In this document: positions 35,701 to 47,700 of the stretch, piece after piece
Layout of the letters: the number at the start of each line of letters is the position of its first letter
Numbering within the stretch: position 1 is the stretch's first letter
Assembly (NCBI GenBank): GCA_030512335.1
Contig: JAULSU010000006.1
Span: 2,294,001-2,358,000, forward strand
DNA from: Immersiella caudata
Taxonomy: Eukaryota; Ascomycota; Sordariomycetes; Sordariales; Lasiosphaeriaceae
Direction: 5' to 3'
Length of the DNA stretch: 64,000 bases
Program-made: the position numbers and the translations under genes
Notes under the pieces: generated by a model
Database searches by the model: none
Told to the model about the DNA's origin: nothing
Seen by the model: the letters and a program-made list of their open reading frames with translations, nothing else

Positions 35701-38700
35701 GAGGACCACAGCCCACGCGGCTCGCACCACCGAGGGCACGGTAGCATCGACGTCCAGATCGCTGCGCCGAAGCGGTAGCTTGTGGCGGGCCATCCGGAAA
35801 CTCGGCGTCTGCTTGGCTGCGGGCAGTTGGGGGAAGTGCGTGACTGCCGACACGCCCTGGAGTCTGCGCTTCCAGTACTGTTCGGACGATGCCGAGTCCT
35901 GGGCCTTGAGATGCCGAATGAAGCCGGCGTAGGACGGTGCTTCGGAGCTTTCCGTTGTCTCCCCAGCGACCAGATCTTCATACACCTTTTGAACTCGCAG
36001 CGCAATCCTGGGCAGACTCCATCCATCGTACAGGGCATGATGAATGGCCCACACAAACACTCTTCCGTTCTCGTCGCCATCTCCCTCCACGATGGCATAT
36101 CTCGTCAGGGGTCCTCCGCTCTGCGACCCGATTCTCTTCCCCTCCTCGATGGCGTCCTCCACCGTAGGCTCGTCGTACCACTCCATCTCGGCCCGGACCG
36201 CCACCGCCTGGACGAACCCGGTTGTCGTTGTGTGCACAATTCTGGTGCGCAGGGTGTCCGTGTCATCCACCACCCTCTGCCAAGCCGCCTTGAACTTGGC
36301 CAAATCGATGCTATCGTCCAGCTTCAACGTGTTGACGGAGACGTAGGCCCCGACCTGCGAGTTGGCCAGGGCGACAAGTCCTTCCTGCAGCGGACTGCAT
36401 GGATAGGCATCTTGTATCTTTTCTCGGGGCAGCAGACACTGGGCCTCCACCTCTCGCAACACGGCTTCTGTATCGCGGGGACTGCAGCCCAGCAGCTCAA
36501 AGAGCTTGGGATCTTCCTCTCCCCCTTCCATTGACCCGTCAAGCGCGCAACACGCTGCCGCCATGTCTGACAGCAGAGGCTTCTCGAAGATGTCGAGGAC
36601 CGAGAGGGCAATCTTGCGTGCCCGCGCCACGCCCACCAGCCGCATGGCGGTGAGTGAATCGCCGCCAACACGGAAAAAGCTGTCGGTAACGCGCGCCGAG
36701 CCCGCGGCTAGGCCGAGAACAGACTCCCAGAGGCCCTGGAGCGTCTTTTCCATCTCGCTGGCTTCATCGCAAGCTGTTGTCGTTGTTGTTGCTTCTTTTG
36801 GTGCTGCCGCAGCAGACCCAAGCTTGTAGCTCAAGAGGCTCTCGCGAGACAAGCCCTCAGCGACCTGCCGCAGGCGTCTTCGGTCCATCTTGCCGGCCGT
36901 AGTCCATGGCATGGCGCTCACGGGGAAGAAGAGCTGGGGGATCATGTAGCTAGGCAGGTGGCCCGACGCGAACGTCTCCATGGTTCGTGCGAGGTCGGCC
37001 AGGCGATCGTCCAGAGGAAGCAGGCCGAATTCGCCAACGATATCAGAAGCAGTAAAGAACACCGCGAGTATCGTAGTCTTGCTCGTAGGCGTCACCACTT
37101 CGACCGCCACGTTGGTGCCCTCAGGGAACCCGGCTTTGCAGTGGAACTCAATCTCACCGAGCTCGATGCGCCGGCCGTTGACCTTGACCTGAGTGTCTTT
37201 TCTCGCCATGTAAAGGATCGAACCATCGGCGTTGTACCGCACCAAGTCACCAGTCCGATACAGCTTCCTGTTTGGCAACCTGTTGTTTTTCTCGAGTCCG
37301 AGTGTGTCCATCCATTCGGGCGCCTGGATAAACGCCCGCCGGGTCTGCTCTTCATTGTTGAGATAGCCCCTCGCCACCAGGCGACCTTCCACCACGAGCT
37401 CTCCGACGGCACCCACCGGGACCAGCTGGCGGACATTGTGTGGATCAACCACCCACACTCTGCCACCGACGGCCGGGCCGATATTGCTGCTGTCGGTATT
37501 GCACACGACTCCTCGTGGGTCCACCTTGACGCTTGTGGTCGCGATGACCGAACACTCTGTCGGGCCGTAGGCATTGACTAGAGCGCACTTGGTTGCCGAG
37601 GATGCCCACCGCGTGATGTGGTCAGCGCTCATAGCCTCGCCACCTGTCACAAGCGTCTTGAGGCTACGAAGGGCGAGGCTTCCCGGTTTGAGGGTGCTGG
37701 CCACGCTCGGAGTCAAGAGCGTCCACGTAACCCCCATGTCCCTGACCACGCCTGGTAGGTCGTTGATGCGTTGCGCATCCGAAGGCACGCATACGCATCC
37801 GCCGACCAAAAGGCAAGAGAGAATCTCCATCACGCTAGCGTCGAATGTGTACGACGCAAACTGCAAGACTCGCGAGTCAGGGCCCATGAACATGGCCTTG
37901 GCGTGGGCCACAGCGCTGGTGCAGAAGGCGGCATGCTCGATGACGGTGCCTTTCGGGCGACCGGTCGTGCCCGAGGTAAAGATGACATAGGCTGCGTTGG
38001 CGGGCGACACGGACACGTCGGTACTAGTAGTCGCATGGGAAGAAAGGGAGGCGAGGGATGCGGCATCGACGACGAAACAAGTGGCCGTTGTCTTGGCCAC
38101 TTCCGTAATCTTCTGTTGGTGTTTCTTTGAGCAGAGAACCACTGTCGCTCCCACATCCTGCATGAGCTGTTCGAGCCGGGAAGCCGGGTGTTCAGGGTCG
38201 AGCCCCACAAATGCACCACCCGCCTTGAGCACGGCAAGCTGGGCAACGATGGTCCAAGCCGACTTCTCGAAGCACAGCGGCACAAAAACTTCCGATTTCA
38301 CGCCCAACGCGGTGAGTTGTGTTGCCAGCAGCGTAGCCATGTCGTCCAGCTGCCGGTACGTAAACGAAGCATCCCAGCCCTGTACAGCCGGGGCGAAGGG
38401 CTGCCGGCGGGCATGCATGGCGACCATGTCGTGGATGCACTCGTCCACGTTGGGCAGCGCAAAGTCGTTCCACTCCTTGAGATGGTGGATATCACAGGAA
38501 CTGATGAGTTCCAGCTCGCCCACGGTGCGGTCATCCTCTCCGTGCACCAAGTCGCTCAGTATCTGCGAGAAAGTGCTCGCGATGCTCTTGATTTGGGCGT
38601 CGGACACCACGGTTCGCCAGTAGCCAAACTGAACTTCGATAGTCTGGCCCGTAGCCTCCACGTTGACGGCAATGACGTACTCGCTTGGGTCTTCAGCGCT

Positions 38701-41700
38701 GAGGACACGGTACTGCAGGTTCTTGGACTGAGAAGTTGGAGACGAGGCAGACCGCTTCTGGTAGGTGAACGCCGTATTGAACAGCGTCTCTCCCGCTAAA
38801 CCCAGCTCGTGCTGCATCTCAGCCAAGGAACACGCTTGATGCGCCATGGCTTGCGCGATGCCGGCGTGTGTCGACTCCAGGGCATCGGATATCTCTGTTT
38901 CGGCACCCAGACTTAGCCGGCACACGAGCATGTTGATGAAGGCGCCGACAGCATGCTCTATGTGAGGCACGGGGACGTCGCGGCCCGAGGACAAGAACCC
39001 AAAGAGCACGTCATCCGACCCGGTATAGGTCTTGAGGACCATGCCCCACGCGAACTGGAGAAGTGCGGAGAGCGTGATGCCTGCATCGGCGCAGTACTCT
39101 GCAATCCGGGAGGTTTCCGAAAGTGCAATGGTGTGAGAGCCCAGTGATGCTTCTTCAGCGTGTTCATCTGTGAGGGGCGGAAACAGACATGGCTCGGCAC
39201 CCGCGAGATGGTCTCTCCAGTACTGCACGCTGTCCTCGCGGGGTCGGGACTGAATGTGCGCCATGTAATCCTTGTAGGCCGGCGTTGGCTTATTGATGCG
39301 AAGACTGCCGTCGTAGGCTTCGACGAGATCTTCGAGAAGGATCGGAAGGGATGTCCCGTCGCAAATGGCGTGGCTGATATCTAGACGGCACAACACGGAG
39401 CCAGTAGAGCTCGTGCAAATGGTCAGCCGATGTGGTGGCTTCTTTTTGCTGAAGTCAAGAGGATGAAGATGTTCCATCTTCTGTATGGCGCTCCCGTCTT
39501 CGGAGTGCATCATCACGATCCACCCCGGTGCGGTCCGGAGAATGACCTGGTCCTGGAGCCCCTCGTCGCCCACTGTATCGACAAACACAGTTCGAAGGGT
39601 GGCGTGCCGTTGAACCACGGCCTGCCAGGCATCGCAAAGCCGGTTGACATCAACCGTGTCGGCGGAGCAGCTGACCTCGAAAACGGTACGATAGGCGTAC
39701 TTTTCCGGATCCCGAATTTGGCTGAGCAGAAGACCTCGCTGCATGGGCGATGAGGGGTACACGTCTTGAACGTCGCTGACATGCATACTCGCCCCTTCTA
39801 GGAGGCGGCACAAGTTCTCATATCCATAGTAAGTGAGAGGAAGGAGTGGGAAGGAGCTGAGTGTTGTCTCGTATGCATGTTGCAGCAGTTGATGGGGTGC
39901 ACCCTCCAAGAGGGACCGGCAGCCTTCCGCCCAGGCCTTTATATGTGACTGATGCTCCATGTGCTTGTTGAATGCAAAGGATAGATGCATCTTTCCACCA
40001 GTGGCCACGGCAGACACCTCGATCAGTGCAAATCTGGGAACATCTTTGCCAATATCGGTTATTGAGTTGAGAGACTGGTCAACACTGTCGACAGCCTGCA
40101 AAACGTTGTGGGGCTGATGAAGTTGTTGCATCTGGCCGAGATAGTTGAACATGACCTCAACAGGCCATTGCTGCTCAAAAGTCTCTCGGCCTTGTGCGGT
40201 GAGGGTGCTGTGCGCAAAGTATTCTCGGCCATTGCCAGAAAGGCGCCGGCGATAATCCTTGACCCAGCGGATGGCGTTCATGAGGCCGTCGTCTAACAAT
40301 GTATTAGCTTCCCTATCGGAGGAGTAACTTCTGATGCAAGACTTACCAGATTCAGATTCTTCAGGCAAGTGTACGGGATAGAGAGTTGTGAACCATCCTA
40401 CCGTTCTTGACAAATCCATTCTTCTGTCCCAGGCCTCGCGCCCGTGTCCTTCGTTGAAGATGCGGGGCATGGCCTTCCTCCCTTCTGTTGCGGTGCGAAG
40501 TGAGAGCAAGAGCGCCGCCAGCATCACATCAAGAGCATCGGTCTGCATTGCAGCATGACACTCTCCACCCAACAACATACCCGTTGCCTCTTCTCCCACC
40601 TCCACGTCAACAGTCGCCACGTCCCCATACAAGTTTGGCACACCTCTCATACCCCAGTACGCCAGGTCACTGTCACCGCCTTTATCACCGGGTGTGATAC
40701 GATGAGGAAGCAACCTTCGTGCATCCGCCTGTGGCATCAGTGTCCTTGCCGACTGAGCCCTCGCCCACGCCGGAAACGGCATAGACACTGGACGAGCTAT
40801 CTTGCCTGAGACAAAGAAGTCTTCGAGATCTTGCAACAAAACACCCCATGACACGATGTCAATAACGAGATGGTGGATCGTCACAAACAGATATGTCTCT
40901 TCCGTCCCACCCATGACGAAGCAATCTGCCGCGAGCAGTGGACCCCGCGTGACGTTGAGCGCCTTTTGCGAAGATTGCATCCGCTTCTGTGCGCGCTGCA
41001 TCGTGCTGACGGAGTGTGTCTTGAAGCGGTAGGACCCAGAGGCGTCCTCAGTGACACGCTGGCGCCAGCGGCGGATGCCATCAAGGCGGAAGCGGGCCCG
41101 GAGCATGGGATGTGTCTGGACCAAAGTGTGGATACCCTGGGCTAGGCTCTGCGCGTCGACATTCTTGTTGTTGGTGACGCGGAGAAGAACGCTCTGGTTG
41201 AATTGCGTCTGGCTTGCATGGCTCGATGAAGGCGAGGTGCCGGTACCCGAAAGCTGTAGGTACAGCTGCTGAATTGGTGTCGGGTCAAATTCATGATGAT
41301 CTTCCTCTGTCGTGCCAATTGTCGCAACTTCTTGTTCTGCCTGGCTCTGGGTCTTGAGCGCCAAGTCATGAACCGACTTTGCGTTGATGATGTCGTGTAC
41401 TGCCACTGTCATTCCCTGGGACCTACATCGCGCCATGACCTGCATGGCCGTGATGCTATCGCCGCCGAGGTGGAGGAAAGAGGCCGTTCTGCTGATCCGC
41501 TCCCGGCCAACATTGAGAACTTGGCTCCAGATGGCCTTCAGGCGCTCGCTCGTATCTGGTTGCGTTTCGGTGGGCGCCTGGCTTTCCTCATCACGAGAAT
41601 CTATTGCTGAGATCTTGTCGAGTGTTTCAGCGTCGATCCTCTCGATGAACCGGGCCACGCCCATCCGGTCCAGCTTGCCTGATGGCAGAAGCGGAATGTC

Positions 41701-44700
41701 ATTGACGGCGATCCATACCGATGGAACCATGTACGGCGGTACCGTTCCCGATAGTCTTTGCTGCACCTGAGAAAGCAGATGGCAAGCTTCTTTCGAGATG
41801 ATGGCGTTGAGATGACCGGGTAGCCCAGACAGGCCACGAAGGGAGAGGACCGCTACCAGCCGCTTCCCACACGGCCCATTCTTAGGCAGGACCACGATGG
41901 CGTGCCTAACGACAGGATCGGCGCCAAGATGATGGGAAATCTCGTCCAGTTCCAATCGTTGACCGTTGACCTTGGCTTGTGAGCTGTCTTTGCGGCCTGC
42001 GTACAGCATCTCGCCCGACACTGGATCAGAGATGCGCACAAGATCACCCGTCTTGTACATCCGCCGAGGCCCAGTACCGTCAAAGCTAAACGCTTCGTCC
42101 TTCGTCCATGTCGGGCCATCGATGAATACCTCGCGCGTCTTGGCCTCGTTGTTGAGGTAGCCCGAAGAAAGCGTGGGGCCCTCAATCAACAGCTCACCAA
42201 CGGCGCCCACAGGTGCTAGCCGGTTGTGATCTCGTGGGTCCACGATCCAGGTCCGGCCCATTCCTGTGCCCAAGTTCGCCGGGTTGGATGTCCGATGCAC
42301 ATGAGAATTGACCGTCGCCACGACGGCACACTCGCTCGGCCCATAGGCATTCACCAGATGGACCTTGGGCGCCCAGACATCAACATGGCTCTGGGCCATG
42401 GCTTCACCGCCGAGGATGAGCGTCTTGAGATGCGGGACGTCGGACGGTGCGAGGGTACGCGCAAAAGAAGGCGTGAGGAGAGTCGTGTCGACGCCCATTT
42501 GCTCCATGGTCACGGCGAGGTCTCCATTGGTTCGGTCTTCGTCGCGCGGGACACAAACCGTGCCGCCTCTCATGAGCGTCGTCAAAATCTCGACGAGGGA
42601 GGCATCAAAAGTGTACGAGGCAAACTGGAGGAAGCGGAAGGGTGGGATCATGTGCATGGCGGGGCCATGGGCCGCGGCGCCCGAGCAGAAGGCCAAATGC
42701 GAGACTGCAACGTGTTAGTGTCCGAAGGAGAGAAAGAACGAAAAAGCTGGGGAGACGTACCAATTGTGCCCTTGGGCTTGCCCGTGGTGCCCGATGTGAA
42801 AATTGCATAAGCCGAGCTGGTTGACGGCAGGCCGTCTGCGAATGTGTCAGTGACATCTTGATGGCCGTTGTGATTCGTGATGTCAAAACGGAGAGGTCCT
42901 CAATAGGTCGCCAAGAACAAGAAAAAGGAGGGGTAAACAGAACGCACGTACCATCACCCATGCCCCTGTCATTCAGCTGCTGCCCCACTTCTGCCAGCCG
43001 CCTGAGACTCTCCCCATCAATCGCGACGACAGTTTCGACACCAACTTCAACACACAACCCTGAGTACCGCGGGGAGCACAGCACCGCACCGGCTTTGCAG
43101 TCGGCCACGATTTCACGCAGTCTGGCTACCGGATGCGCTGGGTCCAGCGGCACAAAAGCGGCCCCGGCTCTCAAAATGCCCAGCATGGCAATGACGGCGT
43201 GCACGGACTTCTCCAAACAAAACGGGACGAAGGCCCCTGGCTGAACGCCCTTGCCCCGCAACTCGCGTGCCAGGGCTGACGACAGGCGATCCAGCGCCTT
43301 CGCCGTCAGCGCGCCATCCCAACCCACGACGACGGCCTCTTCGGCATCCCGCTGCATATTGCGCTCCAAGATGACATCCTGGATGCGCCGCTCCACCAAG
43401 GGGCCGGGGTTCACATTCCACTTGCGAATTTGCTGCTTGTCTGTCTCAGCAAGCAGGTCCAACTCACCTACCTTTTCGTTCCACATGCTCTCGTCGGCAA
43501 GTTGCGAGAGTGCCGTCTCCAATTGCCCCAGCAGAGACTTTACCTGCCACTCCGGAACAACCTGAGCATCAAAGTACGCATGCACCTCGACCGTTCTGCT
43601 GTCTCGGCCGATTGAGCATGTCACGTTCAAGGGCAAGTTGAAGAAGTCGACGCCCTGCTTGTTTCCGCCGCTGACCAGGTTATTCCACAGGCTGCTCTCA
43701 GTGAATTCGTCTTTGTCGTCTGCAATATCGATAGCTAGCAAGTTCTGGAGCTCACAGGCCGCAGCGGCCTGTGGGCCAAGACCCTTGATACGCTGCAAGC
43801 CTGCGAACTGATGGGGTATGGCGTCGCTCAGACCGCGGGCTATGTCGAGTGTGGCCTTGACCGTTGCCTCGTCGTTGATGGTAACCCGACGGGGTACGGT
43901 GGTAAACGTCGGACCGACGAGATCCTCGATATGCGGAATAGGGACATCCCGGCCACTCAGAACTTCGCCAAAGATAACGTTGGGAGACGACAGGTGGGTG
44001 GACAGCACCAGGGCCCAGGCGACTCGTAGGAACGAAGCCACGGAAAGATCCGCCTGCGGCTTCTGAAAGTGAACTGTTCGGTGCGTCTGCGAGGATGCCT
44101 TGACATGATAGCCTGGATGAGGGAGTCGTGGGAAATGCTCGACATCCTCTTCAAAGGAAAGGTTCGCCTTCCAAAACTCATCCGAAGCGGCAGCGTCGAT
44201 ACCCGTCAGGTGCTCAACGAACCGCGAATAATCTGGTGTGGGTACCACGGCAGCCTCGGGTCGACAGTATCGCTCCTCCACACGGCTCAGTAATGTCGAC
44301 AGACTCCATCCATCGTACAAAGCGTGATGGGCTATCCAGACAAAGGTGGGCTGGTCGCTGTGCTCATCGACGAGAGTGTACTTGGTGAGAGGGCCACCAT
44401 CATGCGACGGCAGCCTCTTATCTTCGGGTGATAGGCCGTACACGCTTGGGGCCATCGTCCAGGAAACTGGCTCGCGTACGACAACCTGCAGGAAGCCTAG
44501 GTTCTCATCAAAGACAACCCGAGTGCGCAAGATGGCCTCCGATTCGACCACATCCTGCCAGGCTTGCTTGAAGCGAGCCAGGTCAAGGCCCGCCGGGAGC
44601 TTGTATGCGTTGACTGCGACGTACGCGCCTGGTCGTCGTTGGGACGCGGCGACCAGTCCAGCCTGAAGCGTCGTGCAAGGGTAAATATCTTCGATTGAGC

Positions 44701-47700
44701 CCACCGGCACACGGCAGATAGAGGCGACCTTGTCCTTCATCTTCGCAGTATCGTGGGATTCGAGCAACGAAAATGGCTCAACGGGGCCAGGGATGGACCC
44801 CTCCGAGGATGACCCCTCCGCACCTGTTTCGGCGCCAGCATCGCCACCCAAGGCTAACGCCATATCGCAGAGTCGTGGTGTCTGGAAGATGGTCGCAACG
44901 GGCAAGACGATGCCCATCTGGCGTGCTGCACCTGCAAGCCGCATGGCCCCAATCGAATCGCCTCCGTGTCGGAAGAAGCTGTCTCTCGCCATGATGCTGT
45001 CCGCTGGAACGTTGAGGGCCTTGGCCCACAGCTTTTGCAGAGTGCGCTCCCCTTCCGTCTCTGGCTTCCGTCCGTCTCGTGACTGCGCATCCAGTCGATA
45101 TGTGGTGATCCTGATTGATGAGAGTGGAAGCACCAGATCCCGTAAGCGTCGTCGATCTAGTTTTCCTGAGGAGGTCAAGGGCATCTGAGAGACGGGGAAG
45201 AAGAGGGCAGGGACCATGTACGACGCCAGCTTGGAGGCCAACGCCGTCGCAATTCCATGTGATAGAGCTTGAAGCTCAGGGGTCATGTCAAGGAGCCTGG
45301 CCCCAGCATCTCTGATTGGGTCAGGAGCGAAGAATGCAGCAAGGTGCTTGTTTGCATCGTCTAGAACCACCAGCTCGACGCACGACGGCATGTCATCCGG
45401 CAGCGCTGCGGCAACATGGTGTTCAATCTCGCCGAGTTCAATGCGTTGGCCGTGCAGCTTGACCTGGGTGTCCTTGCGGCCGAGATAGACCAGGGAGCCA
45501 TCTGAGTCATATCGCACAAGATCACCCGTCTTGTACATCCTGCGGACTCCCCGTTGGCTATGGCGCGGATCAAAGGCTGCCCACCCGGGGTTCTCAATGA
45601 ACGCCCTGGCTGTCTCGACGGGTCGATTGAGGTAGCCCCGGGCCAAGATTGGACCCTCGATGAGAAGCTCACCGACACAGCCGACAGGCATCAACCGGCT
45701 ATGGTCCGAAGGATCAACAACCCACGAGATGCTTCCCACACTGGTGCCAATATTAGAGACATCACCGTGAGCGGTAGTATGCAAACGGTGCGTCGAGTTG
45801 ATGGAACATTCGCTGGGTCCGTACTGATTGTGGACGGGGATGATGCCGCCCCAGGCATCCAACACTGTCTGTGTGAGAGCCTCGCCACCGACAGCAATTG
45901 CTTTGATGCTGGGTACTTGTGAGGGTTGCAAGAGGGCCGCAACGGTAGGCGTCAGGTCCATCATGTTGGCGCCGAGGTCGGTGATGACGCCGGCCAAGTT
46001 GCCGAGGCGGTCGGCATCGGACGGCACGCAGATACAGCCCCCATGGATAAGGTTCGTGAACATCTCCTCGATGCTGTTGTCGAATGTGTGTGCTGCAAAC
46101 TGCAGGAAGCGTGTGTCGGGGGTAAGGCCAAGTCGTGCGCCATGAGCGAGTGCGCTGGAGACTAGAGCTTGGTGTTCCAGAACGACACCCTTTGGCTTAC
46201 CGGTACTGCCGGAAGTGAAGATGACCCAGGCGGCGTTTCCTGGTGCCACTTCAGTTCCCGCCTCATCTTCGACAGGACCGTCAAAGAGACTGGCCAGCAG
46301 GTCGGGGCCCACAGCCACGACGTATGGCACCATGCTCTCAAACATGGCGGCCCGAGACACTGAGGCCACGACAACGTGGGCTCCGACATCGAGAACCTTG
46401 TCTTGCAGCGCATCAACCGGATGTCCCGCATCAAGCGGCACCACGGCGCCGCCAGCCTTGAGCACGGCCAGCATGGAAACTACGGTCCAGGCTGACTTGT
46501 CGAAGCAGACGGGCACGAACATCTCTGGGCCGACGCCGGCCTCGGAAAGGTGGGCAGCCAGACGGTCAGCGAGCGCATTCAACTCTCGGTATGAGAATCT
46601 AGCATCCCAGCCGTGCACCGCCTGAGCTTCGGGTCTGATTGCCACCTGCTTCTCAACCATGCGATGGAGACACTCAACCGTGGTATCTAGCATCTGTGCA
46701 TTCCAATCCCATATTTGACCCATCGTTGTGGGATGGACAGTGCCGATTTGAGATACCGGCGTGGTTGCATTCTCCGCAACGTTGGACACGGCTTGCATGA
46801 AGGTCGCCGCGATGTTCTCCGCTTGGCTGCATGCAATGCTGTCGATCCAGTAGTCCATGTCGATGGCGGCCCGCCCTGCGCCATCCACCTCGATGTTGAG
46901 CGAGAGGGGATACTCGGTCGGATCGTGGACGGCCTGCATCTCTTCAAATACGAGGCCGGTATTGTCTTCAGGGGCGTTAGAAGGCGAAAGTCGGCGATAA
47001 GAGATGCAGGTATTGAAGAGGGACATGCCGCTGGGCAGTTGCAGCGCGTGCTGAACCTCTGCTAGGGAGACTTGGGCGCAAGGCATGCACTCCAGTTGGT
47101 CCCTTTGGACGGCTTCGAGGATGTTTAGGATGGATGTATCCTGTCCTTGGACGGCAAGGGCAACTCTTTGCGTTGCCATGTTGACAAACGGCCCAACGGC
47201 ATCTTCGGATCCCTCAATCAGGTCGCTGTCACGGCCCGAGACAAGATAGCCGAAGCATACGTCGTTGGTACCCGTGTAGAGTCCCAACGTCAAAGCCCAT
47301 GCAGTGGCGAGTGCGTTGGGTAGGGTGAAGCCGCGGTCATCGCAGAACTTCTGCAGCGCGCCAAGCTGGGGAAGTTCCACGCGAAGCGTCTTGAGCTCTC
47401 TCTGGGCCTTGGCTTCCTTTCCGCTGACACCATCGTTCAGGACTGGGAAGTGGCAGGGCTCCAGCCCACCCAGTCGGCTCTTCCAGAACGAGAGGTCTTG
47501 TTCCAGGTTGCGTTGTTGCAGGCTGGCCACAAACGGACTGAACAGTGGCCTTGGCGTCAGGGGGAGCGAACTAGTGTAGGCGCGTGCAAAGTCGCGGAGC
47601 AAAATGTCCATTGAGGCTCCATCCATGATGGCGTGGCTCATCTCCAAGACGCAAACCAAGCCAGGACAGCCCTCAGCATGAAGTACTGTGAGGCGGTACT

